From contig NZ_JAHWYN010000011.1 in NCBI RefSeq assembly GCF_019351435.1, forward strand, positions 89,570-153,569: DNA of 64,000 nucleotides, read 5' to 3'. The DNA is from Flavobacterium taihuense. Its GTDB lineage: Bacteria; Bacteroidota; Bacteroidia; Flavobacteriales; Flavobacteriaceae. The position numbers were made by a program, and so were the translations under genes. This document shows, piece by piece, positions 38,964 to 46,180 of this stretch. How positions within the stretch are numbered: the first letter of the stretch is position 1; each line of letters begins with the position of its first letter. Below the pieces are notes generated by a model. That model was given only the letters and a program-made list of their open reading frames with translations, had not been told where the DNA came from and ran no database searches.

Positions 38964-39851
38964 TTAAACAAATTGTTTTGAAATCTTTTCTGCTTTTTTA
39001 CTTTCGCTATAGTCGTAAAATCCTTCTCCTGATTTTACACCCAATTTTCTAGCTCTTACCATGTTTACCAATAAAGGACAAGGCGCATATTTTGGGTTTT
39101 TAAAACCGTCATACATTACATTCAATATCGCAAGACAAACGTCCAGGCCAATGAAATCAGCTAGTTGTAAAGGTCCCATTGGGTGTCCCATTCCTAATTT
39201 CATCACGGTGTCAATTTCATAAACACCTGCAACTTTATTGTACAACGTTTCGATCGCCTCATTAATCATTGGCATCAAAATTCTATTGGCTACAAATCCT
39301 GGATAGTCATTTACTTCAACTGGAGTTTTACCCAGTTTTTCGGATAACTTCATGATGATGTTTGTCACTTCATCACTGGTGTTGTATCCGCGAATGATTT
39401 CTACCAATTTCATAATGGGTACAGGGTTCATAAAATGCATTCCAATTACACGTTCTGGATGTGTTACCACGGCTCCGATTTGAGTAATCGAAATGGATGA
39501 AGTATTGGTCGCCAAAATAGTATTGTGGGAACAAGCTTCGTTTAATTGTTTGAAAATATTGAGTTTTAATTCTACATTTTCAGTGGCAGCTTCTACAACT
39601 AAGTCAACTCCTACGACACCATCTTTAACGTCAGTATAGGTGATAATATTGGTAATTGTTTTTGCTTTATCTTCTTCGGTAATGGTTCCTTTTGAAACCA
39701 TTCGGTCGAGATTGGCAGCAATAGTTGCCATTCCTTTATCCAATGATTTTTCGGAAACATCAATTAATTTTACGGTAAAACCACTTTGTGCAAACGTATG
39801 GGCAATTCCGTTACCCATAGTTCCAGCTCCGATTACAGCTATAATTTTCAT
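38964..39851 (-). CDS. hbd: 3-hydroxybutyryl-CoA dehydrogenase
   Basis: 295 residues. NAD-binding motif AVIGAGTMGNGIAHTFAQSG, followed by VVEAATENVELKLNIF, the catalytic-His segment VIGMHFMNPVPIMKLVEI and the C-terminal PGFVANRILMPMINEAI and GHPMGPLQLADFIGLD. These are typical of the short HADH family. It oxidises (S)-3-hydroxyacyl-CoA, most likely 3-hydroxybutyryl-CoA. It sits between the Gfo/Idh/MocA gene and yggS on one strand. Whether it works in butyrate metabolism or fatty-acid degradation cannot be judged from the neighbours. Confidence 0.93.
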   Translation of the reverse strand: MKIIAVIGAGTMGNGIAHTFAQSGFTVKLIDVSEKSLDKGMATIAANLDRMVSKGTITEEDKAKTITNIITYTDVKDGVVGVDLVVEAATENVELKLNIFKQLNEACSHNTILATNTSSISITQIGAVVTHPERVIGMHFMNPVPIMKLVEIIRGYNTSDEVTNIIMKLSEKLGKTPVEVNDYPGFVANRILMPMINEAIETLYNKVAGVYEIDTVMKLGMGHPMGPLQLADFIGLDVCLAILNVMYDGFKNPKYAPCPLLVNMVRARKLGVKSGEGFYDYSESKKAEKISKQFV

Positions 39852-39944
39852 TTTTTTTTATTATTTATAAGTTAAAAAAAGTTTAAAATTTAAAGACGGA
39901 TGATTGACTTTAAACCTTAAACTTTAATGGGATTTTTTTATTTT

Positions 39945-40910
39945 TTATTTCTTAAAACAATCTATAATTTGGTACGCCACTCTTAAAGCGTCAGTTGCTT
40001 GTTCTAATGTTACCACTGGAATAGTGTCGTTATTGATGGCATCAGCAAATGATTCCAGTTCGTCAAGGATGGCGTTATTTTGTTCGACATCAGGATTTGA
40101 GAAGTAGATTTGTTTTTTTACTCCTTCGGCATTTTGTAAAATCATATCAAAATCACCAGGTACTTCAGGAGCATCTTTCATTTTCACCACTTCACATCTT
40201 TTTTCCAAGAAGTCAACAGAGATGTATGCATCTTTCTGGAAAAATCTTGATTTCCTCATGTTTTTCATCGAGATGCGGCTCGCGGTCAAATTGGCCACAC
40301 ATCCATTTTCGAATTCAATTCGGGCATTGGCAATATCAGGTGTGTCACTTATTACGGAAACGCCGCTGGCATTGATGTTTTTTACTTTCGATTTGACAAC
40401 ACTCAAAATGGCGTCAATATCGTGTATCATTAAATCCAAAACTACGGGTACATCGGTACCGCGAGGATTGAATTCGGCCAATCGATGGGTTTCAATGAAC
40501 ATGGGGTTTTCGATCATGTTTTTGGTGGCGATAAAAGCAGGGTTGAATCTTTCGACATGACCAACCTGGCCTTTTACCTTATATTCTTTAGCTAGAGCAA
40601 TGATTTCTTCGGCTTCTTCAACCGTATTTGAAATGGGCTTTTCGATAAAAACGTGTTTGCCGGATTTGATAGCTACTTTTGCACATTTATAATGCGAAAG
40701 GGTAGGGGTAACAATATCGATAACATCAACAGCATGAATTAATGTTGCAATGGTATTGAAATTTTTATATCCAAATTCCTTACTTATTTTTTCGGCGTTT
40801 TCTTGATTGGGGTCATAAAAACCAACTAATTCATACTTTTCAGATTGTTGTAATAAACGCAAATGTATTTTACCTAGATGCCCAGCACCCAATACTCCAA
40901 TTTTCAGCAT
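39945..40910 (-). CDS. Gfo/Idh/MocA-family oxidoreductase
   Basis: 321 residues. N-terminal Rossmann motif KIGVLGAGHLGKIHLRLL, then the family's GKHVFIEKPISNTVEEA (catalytic Lys in EKP). The C-terminal alpha/beta domain includes the segment VVLDLMIHDIDAI with the active-site His. Such enzymes act on sugars or sugar nucleotides with NAD(P). The substrate is unknown. A well-matched promoter lies just upstream on the minus strand. Confidence 0.9.
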   Translation of the reverse strand: MLKIGVLGAGHLGKIHLRLLQQSEKYELVGFYDPNQENAEKISKEFGYKNFNTIATLIHAVDVIDIVTPTLSHYKCAKVAIKSGKHVFIEKPISNTVEEAEEIIALAKEYKVKGQVGHVERFNPAFIATKNMIENPMFIETHRLAEFNPRGTDVPVVLDLMIHDIDAILSVVKSKVKNINASGVSVISDTPDIANARIEFENGCVANLTASRISMKNMRKSRFFQKDAYISVDFLEKRCEVVKMKDAPEVPGDFDMILQNAEGVKKQIYFSNPDVEQNNAILDELESFADAINNDTIPVVTLEQATDALRVAYQIIDCFKK

Positions 40911-40926
40911 AATAATGATGTTTCCA

Positions 40927-40956
40927 CAAAAATAGTAATAAAATAAGAAATTCCAA
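40927..40956 (-). promoter_or_regulatory. Bacteroidetes-type promoter of the Gfo/Idh/MocA gene
   Basis: On the minus strand TTG (40956-40954), 19 nt, TATTTTTG (40934-40927). It is a full match to TTG-N19-TAnnTTTG, ending 16 nt before the ATG. Confidence 0.82.
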
Positions 40957-41024
40957 TTTATAAAAATACTAAATTCTAGAGATTTGTATTATTGCTTGGA
41001 ACTAGAATTAGATTCTATTTTGAA

Positions 41025-41053
41025 TTGAAAATTGATTTAGTTTTCTATTTTTG
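41025..41053 (+). promoter_or_regulatory. Bacteroidetes-type promoter of pcm
   Basis: TTG (41025-41027), 18 nt, TATTTTTG (41046-41053). It lies 22 nt before the TTG start codon of pcm and supports that start. Confidence 0.75.
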
Positions 41054-41075
41054 TTCTATAATAAAACCATAAATT

Positions 41076-41717
41076 TTGAAAGATACAGCCAAGCATCAAG
41101 GACTTCGTAATCAATTAGTAACCGTTTTGCAGCAAAAAGGGATTACTGATAAACTAGTTCTGGAAGCTATTAAAAAAATCCCGCGACATTTATTTTTAAA
41201 TTCAAGCTTTGAAGATTTTGCTTATCAGGATAAGGCTTTTCCTATTGCAGCAGGTCAGACAATTTCCCAACCTTATACGGTCGCTTTTCAATCTCAGCTA
41301 TTAGAAATAAAAAAAGGGCATAAAGTGTTGGAAATTGGTACCGGTTCTGGGTATCAAACGGCCGTTTTGTGTTTGATAGGTGCACAAGTATTTAGTATTG
41401 AAAGACAAAAAGAGTTGTTCAAGCAAACATCGGCTTTATTGCCTAAGCTTGGTATTCGTCCTAAGCATCTTTCTTTCGGGGATGGTTATAAGGGATTACC
41501 CAATCATGCTCCGTTTGATAGTATTATTGTAACTGCGGGTGCTCCAATAATTCCAAAACCCTTAATGGCGCAACTCAAAATTGGAGGAAGGCTTGTAATT
41601 CCTTTGGGGGATGATATTCAGATTATGACCCTACTAATTCGTATCAATGAAACGCAATTTGAGAAACACGAGTTTGGCGAGTTTCGTTTTGTTCCTTTAT
41701 TAGAAGATAAAAATTAA
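41076..41717 (+). CDS. pcm: Protein-L-isoaspartate O-methyltransferase
   Basis: 213 residues. SAM-binding motif HKVLEIGTGSGYQTAVLC, upstream IPRHLFL and AAGQTISQPYTVAFQ, and downstream FDSIIVTAGAPIIPKPLM and GGRLVIPLGD, all typical of PCMT. It methylates isoaspartyl residues so damaged proteins can be repaired. The start codon is TTG at 41076: a stop (TAA at 41070) bars any upstream start, and no ATG occurs before the conserved core. Confidence 0.95.
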   Translation: MKDTAKHQGLRNQLVTVLQQKGITDKLVLEAIKKIPRHLFLNSSFEDFAYQDKAFPIAAGQTISQPYTVAFQSQLLEIKKGHKVLEIGTGSGYQTAVLCLIGAQVFSIERQKELFKQTSALLPKLGIRPKHLSFGDGYKGLPNHAPFDSIIVTAGAPIIPKPLMAQLKIGGRLVIPLGDDIQIMTLLIRINETQFEKHEFGEFRFVPLLEDKN

Positions 41718-41800
41718 TTTCAAATTAAGAAGATATATCATTGTTAGGGAGATTTTGGTTCTAAGAATAAGTCTTTTAGAATAGGGAAAAAAGAGCATAA

Positions 41801-41833
41801 AAAAAGCAACGCTAAAATTCAGTGTTGCTTTTT
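41801..41833. terminator. Bidirectional terminator between pcm and lipoprotein gene
   Basis: AAAAAGCAACGCT (41801-41813) pairs with AGTGTTGCTTTTT (41821-41833), one G-U wobble. A/T runs flank both sides, suiting the convergent genes. Confidence 0.9.
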
Positions 41834-41864
41834 CTTTTGTATTTCAAAAAAATGAAATTAAGGC

Positions 41865-42533
41865 TTATTTTGATTTTGGAACCATATATCCATCAGCTCT
41901 CATTTGTTGCACACAAGCTTCCATGATTTCGTCAACTGTAGTATTTACATCTGATACGTCAAGAGATTTTGTAGTAGCACTCCAAACCAATTTATTATTT
42001 TTCAAATCAAAAATATTAGTTTCAATGTAGTAGTATACATTTTCTTGGTAATATCCAGGAGAATAGTATGCGGGAGCATAAGCACCGTACCATCCGCCGA
42101 AACCTGCACCATAACCCATACCGTAACCACCTACATAGCCATATCCCATTCCAGGATAGCCCATACCGCTATAATAGTTTGTAGTTCCAGGAACATATTG
42201 TGTTTCTTTATCAGCTCTAATAAAACGCATTGTGATAACACCATCAAATCCTTCAGATTGTACAATGCTAATTTTTTGTTCCTGAGTAAGATTTAAATTT
42301 TGTTGATTCAAATAATTATAAGAAGGATTTAAAATCGCAGGATTAATAGCAGCAATCCTGTTTTCTGTAGATCTTCTGGTACTTTCATCTTTTACTAAGG
42401 CTACCACTAATACTTTCTTGAAGTTCTCTTTGGCAAGTGTAGAATTTGGATCTCTCCAGCTAGATACGATAGACGTATTACTTCCACAACTTACAAAACA
42501 AATGCAGATTAATGCAATAAATAAGTTTTTCAT
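41865..42533 (-). CDS. Putative lipoprotein with Gly/Tyr-rich low-complexity segment
   Basis: 222 residues. Lipoprotein signal MKNLFIALICICFVSC followed by GSNTSIVSSWRDP. A globular part (FKKVLVVALVKDESTRRSTE, SEGFDGVITMRFIRAD) is interrupted near residues 120-165 by a segment made almost wholly of Gly, Tyr, Met and Pro (YPGMGYGYVGGYGMGYGAG). The C-terminal part is NIFDLKNNKLVWSATTKSLD with a closing helix. The overall plan resembles DUF4136-like lipoproteins, but I cannot confirm the family. Cell-envelope location is likely. Function unknown. Confidence 0.82.
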   Translation of the reverse strand: MKNLFIALICICFVSCGSNTSIVSSWRDPNSTLAKENFKKVLVVALVKDESTRRSTENRIAAINPAILNPSYNYLNQQNLNLTQEQKISIVQSEGFDGVITMRFIRADKETQYVPGTTNYYSGMGYPGMGYGYVGGYGMGYGAGFGGWYGAYAPAYYSPGYYQENVYYYIETNIFDLKNNKLVWSATTKSLDVSDVNTTVDEIMEACVQQMRADGYMVPKSK

Positions 42534-42629
42534 AGGTTTGTTTGTTTTTTAGTTATAATGTAAGTAAAAGTAATTATAATTTCACAAAAAAAAACTATGA
42601 AATACATTAAGTTTTTAACTTTATTTTTG

Positions 42630-43082
42630 TTAAAAAGCCTTTTTTATTCGGTCTAAATCTCTTTTAGTGTCCTGCTCCTTAAGTGATTCTCTTTTGTCGT
42701 ATGTTTTTTTACCTCTGCAAAGACCTATTTGTAGTTTGGCCAACCCCTTTTCATTAGTAAATAATTTTAGTGGTACAATAGTAAGTCCTTTAGCTTGAAC
42801 ACTTCTAGCCAATCCCTTTAATTCTCTTTTATTCAAAAGCAATTTTCGCTCACTTCGCGCCGCATGATTGAATTGATTTCCAAAACTATATTCTTCAATA
42901 TATGTATTGATGGCAAAAAGCTCATTGTTACTAAATTCGCAGAAACTTTCAGTAATATTTGCTTTGCCTAATCGAATGGATTTGATCTCGGTTCCAGCCA
43001 AAACAATTCCAGCTGTATAGGTTTCAAGAATTTCATAATCGAATCGGGCTCTTTTATTGAGTATGTTGACAGTTTTTTGCAT
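42630..43082 (-). CDS. smpB: SsrA-binding protein
   Basis: 150 residues. Motifs [52 protein letters not shown] and the C-terminal [19 protein letters not shown] with a basic tail are diagnostic. SmpB loads tmRNA onto stalled ribosomes. No ssrA gene was recognised in this window. The promoter's -7 box lies 7 nt before the ATG, and the -33 box abuts that of the divergent VF530 gene. Confidence 0.98.
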   Translation of the reverse strand: MQKTVNILNKRARFDYEILETYTAGIVLAGTEIKSIRLGKANITESFCEFSNNELFAINTYIEEYSFGNQFNHAARSERKLLLNKRELKGLARSVQAKGLTIVPLKLFTNEKGLAKLQIGLCRGKKTYDKRESLKEQDTKRDLDRIKKAF

Positions 43083-43089
43083 AGTAGCG

Positions 43090-43148
43090 CAAATTTAGGA
43101 ACTAATTAATGAAAGACCAATTGTTTTTAAGAAAATGCTATAAATTTG
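43090..43148. promoter_or_regulatory. Back-to-back divergent promoters of smpB and VF530 gene
   Basis: Plus strand: TTG (43121-43123), 17 nt, TAAATTTG (43141-43148). Minus strand: TTG (43120-43118), 20 nt, TAAATTTG (43097-43090). The two -33 triplets share the palindrome CAATTG (43118-43123). The -7 boxes end 4 nt (VF530) and 7 nt (smpB) from their start codons, so both transcripts are predicted to be leaderless or nearly so. Confidence 0.75.
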
Positions 43149-43152
43149 CACT

Positions 43153-43386
43153 ATGGAAAAACAACAATCAAAAGATCCACTTCACGGCGTTACGCTCCAA
43201 AAAATAGTGGAAACATTAGTGGAATATTATGGATTTGATACTCTGGGAGAACTGATTAAAATAAAATCGTTTAATGAAAATCCGAGCGTGAAATCAAGTC
43301 TCACTTTTTTGCGAAAAACGGATTGGGCCCGAAAACAAGTCGAAGAACTGTACATTAAAAGCCTTCCAAAAATACAATCTAAGTAA
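43153..43386 (+). CDS. VF530-like DNA-binding protein (DUF2132)
   Basis: 77 residues. DPLHGVTLQKIVETLVEYYG and FLRKTDWARKQVEELYI match the VF530/DUF2132 family, whose Vibrio fischeri member has a compact helical fold proposed to bind DNA. The ATG is 4 nt after a TAAATTTG promoter box, with no alternative start before the domain. It is convergent with a GNAT gene; a repeat element lies between. Cellular role unknown. Confidence 0.88.
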   Translation: MEKQQSKDPLHGVTLQKIVETLVEYYGFDTLGELIKIKSFNENPSVKSSLTFLRKTDWARKQVEELYIKSLPKIQSK

Positions 43387-43389
43387 TTA

Positions 43390-43490
43390 GGAGCTATTTC
43401 CTGCTATCCGCTTAAAGCTTGTAGGCTGAACCCTGGCTCACATGGATTTTCGCTTCACACGAGCTACTCGCGAAGCAATCAGGACTAGGG
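43390..43490 (+). repeat. Dispersed palindromic repeat, variant copy E
   Basis: GGAGCTATTTCCTGCTATCCGC, a hairpin region around GTAGGCTGAACCCTGGCTCAC, then GGATTTTCGCTTC and GCAATCAGGACTAGGG. It shares the GGAGC start, a CCGCT-like block, GGATTTTC.CTTC and AATC.GGGCTA-like end with copies A and B but carries an extra palindromic insert (GCTTC...GAAGC, 43452-43475). It sits between convergent genes. Confidence 0.7.
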
Positions 43491-43511
43491 TTTTTATATT
43501 CAAAATAAAGT

Positions 43512-44063
43512 TTATTTATTCAAAAGTGAATAGATCATTGAATCCAGAAAGCGGCCTTCATAGAATTCATTTTCAATCAAATGTGCTTCTTTTACAAAGC
43601 CATTTTTCAATAAAACCCTTTCTGAGCCTATATTTTCAGGATCCAAAATCGCCTCTATCGAATGCAGTTGCATTTCTTTAAAACCATATTGCACCACTTT
43701 TTGCAATGCTTCTGATACGATTCCTTTTCCATTGTATTCGGGAAATAGCATATAGCCCACCTCTGCTCTATAATGTTCGGGTTTCATTCGGTAATATCCA
43801 ATGATTCCCAATAGCTTTTCGGGTTCGTCAAGAAAGTAGATCCCCCAATTAATACCAATGCCGTTTTCAATTTTGTCATCAAACATAGCAATGAGTTCCA
43901 AAGCATCTTTCTTGGTTTTAAGATAAGGTCGCGGAATGTATTTCATGACTTTATCATTTGAACGCAATGCCAAAATGGCGTCGGCATCATTTGAATTGAT
44001 TTGTTTTAATAGTAAACGTCTTGTTTCAAGGTTTGGAAAAGGAGAAAAGCAGATGTCTAACAT
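43512..44063 (-). CDS. GNAT-family N-acetyltransferase (RimJ/RimL-like)
   Basis: 183 residues. LETRRLLLKQINSNDADAIL at the start, then NWGIYFLDEPEKLLGIIGYYR, the acetyl-CoA site EVGYMLFPEYNGKGIVSEAL and ENIGSERVLLKNGFVKE, the RimJ/RimL pattern. The substrate may be a protein N-terminus or a small amine. It overlaps the start of the alpha/beta hydrolase gene by one base and is likely co-transcribed with it. Confidence 0.92.
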   Translation of the reverse strand: MLDICFSPFPNLETRRLLLKQINSNDADAILALRSNDKVMKYIPRPYLKTKKDALELIAMFDDKIENGIGINWGIYFLDEPEKLLGIIGYYRMKPEHYRAEVGYMLFPEYNGKGIVSEALQKVVQYGFKEMQLHSIEAILDPENIGSERVLLKNGFVKEAHLIENEFYEGRFLDSMIYSLLNK

Positions 44064-45004
44064 TATTCGTTTTTATTTAAAAATTCAACAACTATTTTAT
44101 TTGTATTTTCAGATTGATCAATGGATAAAAAATGCCCGGCATCATGGAGAACAGCAGTTTCAACGTTCGGAATATACTTGTGCGCTTTTACGAATATTTT
44201 TTCGCTATTCACAATGTCATGGTCGCCTATCAAAATCAGCACAGGGATTTTTATTGATCTTAATTCTTTTTTTGAAAACGGCATCATGTTTAATAGTCGA
44301 GGTTTGCTATTGCCATACTTGTAGGCAAGATAAAGTTGGTTTTTAAAAACACTGTTGATTTTGTCAGGGCAATAGGAAAAAGCATTAAAAAATTTATCGG
44401 TACTTTTTGGGCTAGGATACATTTTAAGATTTATTCCGGTGAGAACTTTTCCTAAGTTTGCAACACCACCAAAGGTTTGTGCAGGACTTAACAGAATTAT
44501 TTTTTTTATTTTATTATTGGGCTGTAGAGCTAAGTAGGTAACCATCCAACCACCTCTTGATACACCTAATAAATTGATGTTTTTCATTTGAAAGTGTTTA
44601 AAAATTGCATCATAAAATACGGCGGTCTGCTTGTTGTTTAATTTTATACAATTTGAAATCGACTTTCCCGCTTCCAACGGGAAATCTATGGCATAAACTC
44701 TGTATGTAGCACTAAAATCTTTTACATTAGGATACCACATTGTTGAACTTGCATCTGTGCCATGAAATAAAACCAAAGGTTCACCTGTTTTTGGCCCACT
44801 AATGATAACGTGTGCAATACCATAATTTGTCACTACATCAGTCTCTTCAAACGGAACATTCCATAATTTTAAAGTTTCGTCATATGATTTAACGTATAGT
44901 TCTTTTTTATTTGTGGAATCAAATACATAATCTGGAACTATTTTAAAACTGGAACACCCTAAAAACAAGAAAATAGTGAATGATAAAAAACTGAAATTGC
45001 GCAT
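44063..45004 (-). CDS. Alpha/beta-hydrolase lipoprotein
   Basis: 313 residues. Lipoprotein-like signal MRNFSFLSFTIFLFLGC. Oxyanion segment VLFHGTDASSTMW, nucleophile elbow GVSRGGW, catalytic Asp in ILIGDHDIV and His in LHDAGHFLSI. The fold resembles serine esterases and haloperoxidase-like hydrolases. The lipid anchor suggests an envelope location. Substrate unknown. It overlaps the GNAT gene start by one base and is the first of the pair. Confidence 0.9.
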   Translation of the reverse strand: MRNFSFLSFTIFLFLGCSSFKIVPDYVFDSTNKKELYVKSYDETLKLWNVPFEETDVVTNYGIAHVIISGPKTGEPLVLFHGTDASSTMWYPNVKDFSATYRVYAIDFPLEAGKSISNCIKLNNKQTAVFYDAIFKHFQMKNINLLGVSRGGWMVTYLALQPNNKIKKIILLSPAQTFGGVANLGKVLTGINLKMYPSPKSTDKFFNAFSYCPDKINSVFKNQLYLAYKYGNSKPRLLNMMPFSKKELRSIKIPVLILIGDHDIVNSEKIFVKAHKYIPNVETAVLHDAGHFLSIDQSENTNKIVVEFLNKNE

Positions 45005-45067
45005 GGAATTTTATTTACAAATTTCGGTCGTTTAGTTTTATTTAAGTTTTATAATTTTTAAAATTTC

Positions 45068-45922
45068 TTATATAATTACAATACTGAAAACAGAATGAAA
45101 AGTAGTGTTCGCTTCGAGTACTTGAACGCCCTCCTTTTCAAAAAGGTTTCCAAATTTATCTACTTTATCAGAATATCCAAACCAAGGTTCAATACAGATA
45201 AAAGGAGCATTCGGCGGCGTCCAGATTCCTAAATCCGGAAAATCTGAATAGCTCACTTTCAAAAACGGATTTGAATTTTCTAAAATGATTATCGATTTGG
45301 ATGTGATTTTTTTGAAAACCAAAGCGTCATTTTCGAATAGTTTGTAATTGAGATGCAATTCATTTTTATCTAATGTTAGTTCATTTGTAGTGTTCGAAAT
45401 TAAACCGTCTTCCAATAAATAATAATTTAAAGGCTCTTCTTTTTCAAAAGCTAAGCTGTAATTCTCAAAATTCCCAGGCAAATCAAATGCAGGATGTGCT
45501 CCAATTGAAAAAGGCAGTTTTGATTCTCCCTTGTTGAAGACTTTGTATTCTATTTTTAATGATTTGTCTTTAAGAGTATAAATCAATTGTAACTCAAAAT
45601 CAAATGGGTATTTCTCTTTGGTTTCTTCGGAGGAAACTAATGAAAATGTAGCACTGTTTTCTTGTTTGTCAATCAATTCAAATTCCATTTCACGTGCAAA
45701 ACCATGACGGGATAAGTGATATTCGGCATTCTCATATTGGTAGGTATTGTTTTTTAAGGTACCTACAATTGGAAATAATACAGGGGAGTGCTTTCCCCAA
45801 AATGTTGGGTTCCCATTCCAAATGTATTCTTTATTGGAATTGTCTTTTAAGGAGCATAATTCGGCTCCTGTATGTTTTATTTGGGCAGTTAAAATCGAGT
45901 TGGATATAGTTGTAATCACCAT
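45068..45922 (-). CDS. Aldose-1-epimerase-like protein (LacX/YeaD group)
   Basis: 284 residues with a galactose-mutarotase-type beta-sandwich. Sequence includes GAELCSLKDNSNKEYIWNG, SRHGFAREMEFE with a family His, LPFSIGAHPAFDLPG with the second His, and WTPPNAPFICIEPWFGYSDK with the presumed base Glu. Related enzymes interconvert alpha and beta anomers of sugars or phosphosugars. No signal peptide. It stands alone; about 260 bp without recognisable genes separate it from the divergent M1 peptidase gene. Confidence 0.92.
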   Translation of the reverse strand: MVITTISNSILTAQIKHTGAELCSLKDNSNKEYIWNGNPTFWGKHSPVLFPIVGTLKNNTYQYENAEYHLSRHGFAREMEFELIDKQENSATFSLVSSEETKEKYPFDFELQLIYTLKDKSLKIEYKVFNKGESKLPFSIGAHPAFDLPGNFENYSLAFEKEEPLNYYLLEDGLISNTTNELTLDKNELHLNYKLFENDALVFKKITSKSIIILENSNPFLKVSYSDFPDLGIWTPPNAPFICIEPWFGYSDKVDKFGNLFEKEGVQVLEANTTFHSVFSIVII

Positions 45923-46180
45923 AATAATTGGTTTTTGCTGTTAACAATTAGTTTCGTAAAGATATTTTATAATTCTTGTTTCATGAAGAAAAAGTGAATT
46001 AATTTAGACTTAAAAATCAATCAAATTCTTAATTTTAAGCGGAAATCTGATTTTTTTTCCATTAATTTGTTTTAGAAACACTCAAAATATGAAATAAGCA
46101 CAAAGTTATTGGTATTATAAAGCAATAGCCAAAATGCAAATTTTATAATCATCCCAAATAAAAATATTAAAATTAACCAT

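Noticed and set aside
45923..46180. 258 bp between the epimerase and M1 peptidase genes searched for RNA genes and repeats
   Set aside because: I found no hairpin with a T run, no repeat copy and no TAnnTTTG box of good spacing. It likely holds the divergent promoters but they could not be placed.
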